21,098 bases of DNA from Amoebophrya sp. AT5.2 (taxonomy: Eukaryota > Sar > Dinophyceae > Syndiniales > Amoebophryaceae), in assembly GCA_005223375.1 (NCBI GenBank), contig RXOD01004519.1:1-21098 (forward strand), written 5' to 3'. This document shows, in pieces, positions 13,811-21,098 of this stretch; positions within the stretch are counted from its first letter, which is position 1, and every line of letters starts with the position of its first letter. Made by a program: the position numbers and the translations under genes. Below the pieces are notes generated by a model. The model was not told the origin of the DNA, ran no database searches, and saw nothing but the letters and a program-made list of their open reading frames with translations.

Positions 13811-16331
13811 TCACATCCACAGCAGCTTTACTTCGTCAGCAGATTTCGACTGCCCGGCTAGGATTTCCTCTGCCTGCTTCTGGTACTGTTTCAGCTGCGC
13901 TCGCATCGCGTCGAACTGGTCGCGGAGGTTCCGCGCGATGAACGTCTTGTTGTCCAAGCTTCCATAGTTCACGATGTCCAGCCATTCTCGCGGGTACCCC
14001 AGTGCCTCCGCCTCGATGTCCCCCTTGTTTTCAAGCCGCGCGTTATCTACCTCTTGCTCTCGAAGATGTCCTTCTGCGCCAGCAGATTTTAAGTGACGAT
14101 GTGGATTCACGTCCTGGTCCTCGTGACGCGCCGTTTTGTTCACCATGACGTAGCCGTTTTGGTACTTGGCCATCAGCTTGTAGAACAGTTGCCAGTGGGC
14201 CGACGTGACCGAGCTAATCAGCGAGTGCCATTCTTCTGTAGTGGTGCTCATCTCCTTTTTCGTCGGCATCTCCGTTTTTCGCGCCTCTTTCCACCAGTCC
14301 TCCGCGAAGGCAATCAGCCGCGGCTCGATGTCGTTCTGGTACTCGGAAACGTCGGCACGAATCATCCCGTACCTCAGGTCCATCCAGTTCCCGATCGCGG
14401 TCGCCGCCCACCATAACGATTCCGGGTTTACCTGTAACGAAGGAATGTGAGCGTTGCGGGGGCCGCCGCTACAAGTTACGGTCGTGGTCAAAAGCAAAAA
14501 ATAATATAAAAGCGTTCAACATCAACATGAACATCTACACCGCGCCGCTTTTTTAAGTAAAGTACCTCCCACCCGCTCCCGGTGCGCAGTTCTTTTGGCG
14601 ACGACGTGGTCGTGTTCCTCAGGAAAAGGGGCACGAAGATGGATGCCGTCGCGCGCGCGGGGGCGTACCACAGCGTGGTTTCGACGGCCGCCCCCTCTCG
14701 TCCCGAAGTAGAGGTTTTCGCCACCTCTGCCACGTGCGTCATGGTCGTGCGGTAGATGTCAATCGATCGTTCCCACGCGCCGTAGGGGTACTTCGCCTCG
14801 TTCGCGCCCTCCGCGTATCGCATCGGATTGCCATACCCGCCCGCCGCGACGCCCTTCGTGAGGTCGAAGGGCGTGCCCTCGTAGTGGTCGCGGTAGAAGC
14901 CGAAAACGTCCTCGCGCTTCAGCTTCTTCGCCACCGGGACGGACGAGGGGTAGGTGGGAAAGCTCGTGTTGTAGCCGAGAAGGGGGTCGAGCCCGAGCGC
15001 TGGATTCGCGTGGGAGAGCATGCGCCACGCGCGCCGGGCAGAGTAGTAGGGGTGCGCGTACTCGCCCGCGGAAAAAATCTTGGTGAAGTCAAACCGACCC
15101 GCGTCGGAGGTGGAGGAGTACCTTAGTGAGGCACAAAAACTTGTGTTGATCTTGATCCGATCCCATAATCATATTAACGCGGGAGGCGCTATAAGCTGTA
15201 CTTCTACCTCCTAGTATAGTTGATGAGTGGTTACATTCGTTACCAGCCGTACTTCTCCGCGATCTTGACCATGTTTTTCGAGTAGAGGAACTTGTCGCTG
15301 TTCTCCAGGTCCATCTCCCGGATGACGAACATGTTGGCGATCACGGCGAAGTGGTCGTCTTCCAATTTCTCGGCCGCCCACACCGCGCCTCCGCCGGTGT
15401 CGTCCCCGAGGATGTGGAACAGCCAAGTCTCCGTCCCGTCCGTGATCGTGAGCGCCTCCCCGCTGTCGTCCACCTCGAACGTCGAGTAGAAGCCGTACTT
15501 CTCCGCGGTGCGGCCGCCCATGAGCACCGCGCACCGCGCGGTCTCGCATCGCTCCAGCATGATCCGCGAGATCTCCTGGATCGTCAGCAGCGCCTTCCCG
15601 CGTTCCCCGGTTTCGGGGTTCACGAGGCTCCGCGGGTAGTTGTACATCCGCGCCGAGCAGGTGGCCTCCGCAATGCCCAGGTACGCGGACATCAGCGCGT
15701 AGGAGCCGTCGTAGTACGCGTGGGTCGTGAAGTTCTTCTGACCGATTCTCGACGTGGCTGATGAAGATGTTGCTGCACTTGTGGTTCCCTCCAACATCAT
15801 CTTCCCGCGGCGGCCCTCATCTGCCAGGAAGGATTCCGGCGACTCCTCCAGCACGTAGCCGATCGGGGCGGTCGGCTCGTCGTCGGCCCAAAACGGCCCG
15901 TACTCGGGCGAGAGCTGCGGCGCGACCAGCCTTGGCGTGCCCTCAAGCGGGTAGTAGACCGGCCGCCGGGTCTCGCCGGGAGTAACCTGCCGCGGTGGGA
16001 CGAAGATGACGCGGTAGTCCTCGTTCCCCTCGCCGTCCGACGTCTGCGCGACGAGCGCCCCGATCCCGTCCTCCGTTGCGGCCGGACCCATCCCGATGCA
16101 GGTGCAGTGATCGCGCGGCTTTCGCGCCGTCCCCGCGTACTGCCCGGTTTTTGCTGCTGATGGTACGGGCGCAACCGGCTTGTTTCGCCTGGTAGGGTCC
16201 CTGGTGTGATGAAGCAACAGAGGGGCCACTTCTGAGGCCGCGGCACTCGCATCGCGTGCGGGCATAGAAACCAACAGAAGCAAGAAAGCAACGGATACAC
16301 TGCGCACCGCGCAGTGCGGACGTGGACGCAT
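13811..16331 (-). CDS. Secreted C69-family dipeptidase, three exons
   Basis: A cysteine N-terminal-nucleophile hydrolase that would cleave dipeptides. Exons 16331-15244, 15121-14566 and 14431-13811 (GT-AG) close at 754 residues. Residues 1-30 look like a signal peptide (SVAFLLLLVSMPARDASA). The family N-terminus is CTCIGMGPAATEDG with Cys75 as the likely nucleophile; the region before it would have to be removed for that. Other family landmarks: TTHAYYDGSYALM, GIAEATCSARMYN, AEKYGFYSTFE, WLFHILGDDTGGGAVWAAEK, VIANMFVIREMDL, KIAEKYGWY (spliced), FDFTKIFSAGEYAHPYYSAR, FYRDHYEGTPFDLTKGVAAG, GNPMRYAEG, WERSIDIYRTTM and LWWAATAIGNWMDLRYG. Residues of about 160-198 are a Ser/Thr-rich insert after GYVLE not expected from the family; no clean intron fits. 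The long helical C-terminus (DQFDAMRAQLKQYQKQAEEI) is typical. It probably acts in the secretory route, a digestive vacuole or outside the cell. Confidence 0.88.
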
Positions 16332-17304
16332 CTTACTATAGGCCGGCGTGCGATTTTTGGAACTTCGTTGGTAGCAAATTGAAGCTGTGAAGAGAAGATA
16401 TATCGCAGAGAAGCCGCTGGCTTGCGCTACGTGGTTCTACGGCTAAGTGCTAGTATTTTGAAGTGCTTTGTATTGATGTGCATGCTGGGCGGCCGAGCTC
16501 AGCCACTGTTGACACAGTAAATCTAGGTCGTCGTCGTTCCCTGCAAGTACTACGTCATAATATGCTCTCCTCGACGTCTACTCTCCGCCTTGATCTTGTC
16601 TGGCGGGGCGGCTTTTCATACTGAAGAGCGTGATTGAAGTATCTATAGGTTTTTACCACGAATTGCGCTTTGCATGTTGCGTAGAATAGCCAAAGCTTCA
16701 GCGCTCCTCGCAAGCCAGAAGTGAACACCGCGGCAACCAGAGCATGACGGCTGCCTTCAGTCGTGAATTTAATTCTCTGTCACTTGTTGCGCACTGATTT
16801 CTGGTACTCTTTTGCTTTTCCTGGAGGCCATCGCAGTTCATAGTGGAGCATCGACTCGTCTCCTTGGCGGAAGCCGCCGAAGTTTGTCATTACTCAAGAA
16901 CGTGGGTGCCCACGTGCGGTGCGCAAAACAAGCGCCACCTGCAGCCGGGAACGAATGGGGACGATTGCCCGCACCTGCACAGGGTGCTGTGTCTTCAACT
17001 TTATGATTCACAATTTTGGCACTCGTTTCGCTTGTGAGTGCTGCTGGGCGGGGTAGGTTTCGCTAGTCGTTGTCTTATGAAAGAAGGGTACCGCACCGGC
17101 AAATCGCCAAGGTCGTGGAAAATGAAATGCGGTTCACAAAGTTGGTCGAGGAAGATCCATTATCGGCACACCTTCCACTACGTCAAATGTTCGCTACCAA
17201 CCTTCGTGGTTCAACCCCCCGTATATTCGCTGTATGTGCAGTATCCATCGAAATGTGAGACGTCGTCGACATTTTCATCGAGTGAATCACAGGGAGTCAG
17301 GAAG
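16332..17304. other. Intergenic region between ACAD stop and C69 start
   Basis: About 970 bases. Short plus-strand frames (for example 16812-17006 and 17038-17325) have no recognisable domain. No tRNA-like box, transposon end or repeat of the kinds found elsewhere was seen. It should hold the C69 promoter and the 3' end of the ACAD transcript. Confidence 0.55.
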
Positions 17305-19026
17305 TCACATCCTTGCTTTCCCTAGTTTCACTGCCTCTCGCACGCCGAGGTCCAGCAGGATTTCCTCGCTCCCGCCCGGGATGGCGTACGCGCGCACGTC
17401 GCGGTAGAGGCGCTCCACCTTCTCCCCCAATCCGCTTTTTGTGTACGCGTTTCCTCCGAAGATCTGACTGGCCTCCCTGGCACAGTATTCCATCACTTTA
17501 CTTGAGTTCACCTTCGCCAGTGCCAACGTGCCCCCGAGCTCCTTCTGCGCCACCTCGAAAGGCATGTGGCACATCTGGTAGGTCAGGTCTGTGGTGGTGG
17601 TGTGGGGTAAAAAAAAGTGGAAAACTCCCGCTTGGGGTAGAGTACAGTACATCTTCAAATCATCGAATTATACGACTACAACGACCACTGAGAGAAAATT
17701 ATGCATGGAAGCTCCCTCTACAACAAAAAAAAAAAATCATCGGATCGCACAGCTAGTACTTTCCAGCCAGTGGTGCATCGACTCCACCATGCGGATCATT
17801 TCTGCTAGTTTCCAGCGGATGACTGGGTGGTCGATCAGTTTCTTGCCGAACGTGGACCTTTTGAGGGCGTATTTTTGCGCTTCCTCCACCAGGTCCCGGC
17901 TGAAGCGCGTGGCCTGCACCACGAAGCCCCACCGCTCGTGGTTGAAGTTCTTCATGATGACGCCGAAGCCCTCGTTCTCTTTTCCGATCAGGTTGCTGCA
18001 GGGCACTTTCACCTCGTCGAAGGTGACGTACGTGGTTCCCGAGGGGTGCACCCCCTGACAGTCCATTCGGCGGGTTTTGACGCCGGGCATGGTTTTCTCG
18101 ATCAGCAGCATGGAGATGCCCTTCATTCCGGGGCCGCCGGTGCGCACCGCGACGGAAAAGAAGTCCGCAAAAATGCCGTTCGTGATCCACTTCTTCTCGC
18201 CATTCACCACGTAGTGGTCGCCCACTTTCTTCGCCGAAGCCTTGATGTTGGCAACGTCGGAGCTGGCGGTTTGTTAGAAACCATATAGGCGGGAAGTTCC
18301 CACCTTCACCGATAGTAGGTAGGCTAACAGACAGCAGTTTCTACGGTATTAATTTTCTAATTGATTCAATTCGTACTCGTAGGTGTAGGACCACGAGGAA
18401 GCGAAATGTTCGCAGTACTTACCCTGCCCCCGGTTCCGTGATGGCGAGGCAGATGATTTTTTCTCCTGTGAGGCAGGGCTTGCAAACCTTGTCCTGCAGT
18501 TCCTTGGAGCCAAAGTTGATGATCGGTGGAAGCCCGATCTGGAGGCCCTCGACGATGCCCCACAACGTCCCTCCGCTCGCGCATCTCGCCAGCTCGTCCA
18601 CGAAAATCAGCTCGTGGAAGTAGTCGTAGCTGTGTTGGAGATTTTGGTTTAGGGCTTATATATTTTCTTTCGATGGTAATGATGTGCTTCGATGCTGATT
18701 TCGGGCCGAAGCAAGAGAACGACCTGACGCAGCCAAACACAATACTCTTTCGGTTTTTCGCAGTCCACGAAGTCGAATCCGCGCGAGCCGACGACGCAGG
18801 GGATGAGTCCCGCAGCGTAGGCTTCTTTGTAGACGTGCTTCGGAATCTCCTTCGCGGCCTCCCAGTCAGACACGTACGGCAGGATCTTGTCCTCGACAAA
18901 GTCCCGACACCGCGCCCGCCAGTCGATGTGCGTCTGCTTGTAGTACGGTGATTTGTACGAGCTGCAGTACCAGTTCGGCTCGCAATACGGGAGCGGATTC
19001 CCGAACACCGTGCCAGGCTTACTCAT
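17305..19026 (-). CDS. Acyl-CoA dehydrogenase family protein, four exons
   Basis: A flavoprotein that would introduce a double bond at carbons 2-3 of an acyl-CoA during fatty acid or amino acid breakdown. Exons 19026-18746, 18629-18423, 18262-17760 and 17588-17305 (GT-AG, introns 116, 160 and 171 bases) close at 424 residues, about the usual family length. Landmarks: FGNPLPYCEPNWY at the N-terminus, as in the branch found in fungi and amoebae; YDYFHELIFVDELAR; LPPIINFGSKELQDK; the flavin-binding LAITEPGAGSDVANI; VVNGEKKWITNG; VAVRTGGPGMKG; FNHERW; HWLENLTYQMCH (spliced); and YAIPGGSEEILLDLG near the end. The usual catalytic Glu of the YEGT motif is replaced here by an IPGG sequence, as I expect for this branch, so the base must lie elsewhere. 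The frame is open upstream to 19506, but the family N-terminus matches the Met at 19026. No clear mitochondrial presequence was seen; the C-terminal ARM is at best a weak peroxisomal signal. Confidence 0.92.
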
Positions 19027-19811
19027 GGTGTCAGGCCGTTTTGTAGCTACAATGAATCGATTTGCTGGGCGGGGTCGCCGTCGACGTGCCACGCTGGCTA
19101 CTATGAGATTCAGTGTAAACTTACACTTTGCGGCGCGAAGTGCCGGTGGGTAGTTGCACTTGTATGTGAAATATATGAAACTGGGGCTGGCGAAATGGGA
19201 GTGCTGCTGCGCTGCGTGATACGAGCACTTGAACCGCTGGATTAGAGAAGCAACGTCGTGTACGTGCCACCTGGAGAGGAGGGCCGCGGGGAATCCTGCA
19301 AATCTCTGCGAAGTAAGGCTGTGGCTGTGGGCAGGTGCGGATGGATCCATAAAAACGTAAAAAGGGCAGGCAGAATAAGGAAGAAACTCGCTCAACAAGC
19401 AGCTTGCCGCGACCACAACTAGAATGAAAGAATAACGACCGAGTTTCATCAAGACACGGAGAAGCCAGTCGTGCACATCAACGGCAGGCAACGACGTTGG
19501 CGTCACAGCACGCGCTTCCGGACTTTTCGACTCGATGATCTAGCTACCGATACTACTTGCCGAAAAACGACCGACACACATTCGATGGCGCCGGTTCGCC
19601 ATCTCCACCGATCTTCGATCATCCATCATCCAATGAATATGAGCTCGCATGAGGAACAGATACGCCTTCCGGTGGAGTAGCGGTTCACATCCACACGCCA
19701 ACGACTGTTAGCACCATATTAAGTAAACACATCCATGATCCACCACACCATTTACGAAAAATTGATTCGTGGAAAAAAAGGTTGACGATGACGTTGAGGT
19801 TAAAAAGCTTG
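19027..19811. other. Intergenic region upstream of ACAD
   Basis: About 785 bases. The ACAD frame stays open to 19506 and includes a hydrophobic run (YSFILVVVAASCLLSEFL), but the rest lacks coding character, so I treat it as chance. No RNA gene or repeat was found. Confidence 0.5.
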
Positions 19812-20063
19812 CTAGAAAAAGAACTCCTCGAATTTCGTGTCACATCGCTTCGTACAGTCCTGCGGCGTCATGCCCGCGAAATCCGGCCCCAGCGACTTCA
19901 TCCCGAAGCGCTGGCAGGTCACCTTGCACTTCTTCCGCGTCATCTTGCTCGGCTTCTTTTCCTCGCGTCCGCTTGTGGATTTTGCCTTTGTCTGCTTTCT
20001 CCCTACAAGCAAACCGTCCGCGACGGCCGCCGAGAGCACAAATGCGAAGCCGAAGACTCGCAT
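19812..20063 (-). CDS. Small secreted protein with C-x3-C / C-x3-C pattern
   Basis: 83 residues starting at the ATG at 20063. Residues 1-16 or so form a signal peptide (MRVFGFAFVLSAAVADG). A basic linker follows (GRKQTKAKSTSGREEKKPSK), then a compact C-terminal unit: CKVTC, QRFGMKSLGPDFAGM, TPQDCTKRC and an acidic-aromatic end (DTKFEEFFF). The four cysteines are at about 46, 50, 70 and 74, with spacing C-x3-C-x19-C-x3-C, which suggests two helices joined by two disulfides. Codons are mostly G/C-ending, supporting a real gene despite its size. I do not recognise a named family and assign no function. A longer frame on the same strand (19840-20250) is a shadow. Confidence 0.7.
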   Translation of the reverse strand: MRVFGFAFVLSAAVADGLLVGRKQTKAKSTSGREEKKPSKMTRKKCKVTCQRFGMKSLGPDFAGMTPQDCTKRCDTKFEEFFF

Positions 20064-20400
20064 TTTTTTTAGGTGTTGTGGCAAACGCAGAACTTCTCGG
20101 GCTAGCTGCTGCCGCGACTGTTTCTAATGTGCGATAGGCCAAGGAACTCTTCGTCCTTGCATTTGGTGCGCCACCGCACTTCGAATTGGCTACTTCACTC
20201 AACCAAAGAAGTCTCTCCACTCTCATAACCACACGCGGCCGCATCGTCATCGAACAGCATCCAGATAAAAACGAATTGCCGCTACCGACGGCGCGACACA
20301 GCGACCTCTGCTAGCCAAGTGGTTACCTCCACGGTCCGGAAGGTTTTATCCTGTTCGAGGAGGCAGCACCAGCACCACGACAGAAAGTTTTATGTCACTT
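20064..20400. other. Intergenic region
   Basis: About 340 bases, lower in G+C than the flanking frames. It holds the 5' region of the small secreted gene and the 3' end of the next gene. No feature recognised. Confidence 0.5.
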
Positions 20401-21087
20401 TTACGCGCCAAGCAAGAGGTCGACTTCCGTTCTCAGTTTCGACACGCGTTTTCGCACGGCGGCATCATCGATTCGGTAAGACCCGACTTCTTTCAGAAGC
20501 CCCGCTAGGATCTCCAAGTCCACCGCGGGGTGGAGCGGCCGCGCGTGGCTTCCCGGGGATGGGCCCCGTGGCTGAACCGGCGCTAGTCCCGTCGCGACCG
20601 TACCTGTAGTTGCTACCTGCGGCACACCCGCGGCGGCGAACAGTGCGGCACCAACGTCGTTTCGGTCGCTTTCGCTTCCGCTATCGCTACTAGCGCAACT
20701 GTCTTCGGTTTTCATCTCGGTCGACCAATCTCGCAGCATGCCCAGGGCGCAGTTCGCAAACCCGCAGCTCTCCTCGCAGCCTGGACGGAAAAGCGCAAAC
20801 CCCAGCTTGAATAGTGCGCGGTAGTCGGCCGTGAAGGCGAATGTGTTTTCTCCTTCCGGCGGCGTCGTCGAGAGCTTGCGGCGCAGCGCTTCCCAGAATG
20901 CGAGTCGGAGTCGGTTCTCGGCGCGCAGCGTCGGCGCAATATCGTCAGCATGGCCCTCGCCGGTCTTACGCACCGGCAGCTGCGCGTCCAAGATGTGGGT
21001 TTGGCAGAGCAGTTCCCCGAGCGCGGAAATTTCCGCAACAGACAACATCGCGCGGTTGTCTTTGTCAGCGACAGGCGAGATCGACAT
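20401..21087 (-). CDS. Unknown protein, possibly incomplete at its start
   Basis: 228 residues from the ATG at 21087 to TAG/TGA-type termination at 20401; the frame remains open to the window edge, so the true start may lie outside. The N-terminal 130 residues look globular and helical (ISALGELLCQTHILD, LRLAFWEALRRKL, DYRALFKLGFALFRPG) with a cysteine group (CEESCGFANC). A Ser/Asp-rich then Pro/Gly/Ala linker follows (SSDSGSESDRND). The last 40 residues form a charged helical region (LEILAGLLKEVGSYRIDD, VRKRVSKLRTEVDLLL). No family recognised and no membrane segment seen. Confidence 0.55.
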   Translation of the reverse strand: MSISPVADKDNRAMLSVAEISALGELLCQTHILDAQLPVRKTGEGHADDIAPTLRAENRLRLAFWEALRRKLSTTPPEGENTFAFTADYRALFKLGFALFRPGCEESCGFANCALGMLRDWSTEMKTEDSCASSDSGSESDRNDVGAALFAAAGVPQVATTGTVATGLAPVQPRGPSPGSHARPLHPAVDLEILAGLLKEVGSYRIDDAAVRKRVSKLRTEVDLLLGA

Positions 21088-21098
21088 CAGGGTCGTTC

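Noticed and set aside
18630..18745. A non-canonical intron in the ACAD gene
   Set aside because: At first the KPKE/YDYF junction seemed to need TA...GC ends. Placing the donor at GA|GTATTG with acceptor ACACAG|C gives a normal phase-2 GT-AG intron and KPKDYDYFHEL, so nothing unusual is needed.
19027..19506. N-terminal extension of ACAD with a hydrophobic run
   Set aside because: The frame is open, but the family N-terminus (FGNPLPY) begins right after the Met at 19026, and the extension is low in coding character.
1..21098. Reassigned stop codons, as reported for one Amoebophrya strain
   Set aside because: BBS8, C69 and ACAD end at stop codons exactly where the families end, and only one in-frame stop (the copy-1 TGA) needs explaining.
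1..21098. CRISPR arrays, tRNA or rRNA genes, bacterial operons
   Set aside because: No regularly spaced repeats of that kind, no recognisable tRNA boxes or rRNA sequence, and genes with spliceosomal introns rule out a bacterial source.

Overview
The window looks like a gene-dense piece of a nuclear genome from a flagellated protist, most likely an alveolate on the dinoflagellate side (a syndinian such as Amoebophrya, or a chromerid, would fit; this is inference). The evidence is: short GT-AG introns inside clear protein domains; a BBS8/TTC8 ciliary gene; and a CCCH zinc finger of the G-x-C-x-PCAF...GC..G..C.YCH.C..GE type that I associate with alveolates. Third codon positions are rich in G and C. 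The standard code fits, because BBS8, the C69 peptidase and the acyl-CoA dehydrogenase all stop where their families end. No plus-strand gene, tRNA, rRNA, CRISPR array or typical transposon was recognised. Every gene I can support is on the minus strand, so transcription runs from high to low coordinates.

Layout from low to high coordinates: the N-terminal end of an unknown gene (1-167); a DUF4386-like membrane protein (208-1029); a SMAP-like ArfGAP (1306-2118); BBS8/TTC8 in five exons (2714-4786); a tandem pair of large related unknown genes (6173-8808 and 9844-12832); a secreted C69-type dipeptidase in three exons (13811-16331); an acyl-CoA dehydrogenase in four exons (17305-19026); a small secreted protein with a C-x3-C/C-x3-C pattern (19812-20063); and an unknown protein that may run off the right edge (20401-21087).

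The most interesting part is the tandem pair. Both genes share an N-terminal module (LKEIVG...FLLSD...FSLQTL), an alpha-rich middle module (HDFYGMLSCVGNI-like, NTEGAVCAF), one intron at the same place, an ankyrin-like C-terminus and about 650-780 bases of upstream DNA. Copy 1 (6173-8808) has three extra segments of about 620, 315 and 657 bases. Each is bracketed by direct repeats of about 15, 35 and 7 bases, and each carries coding-looking sequence. The last one brings in the CCCH finger and cuts the ankyrin-like exon, whose far half survives as a decayed remnant at 5770-5942. Copy 2 instead has a long coiled-coil region with three internal repeat arrays. The pair looks like a mosaic gene family caught while it is being reshaped by insertion, or by deletion between short repeats.

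Exon boundaries were worked out by eye from homology, reading-frame phase and GT-AG signals. Each multi-exon model closes in frame. No database search or RNA evidence was available.
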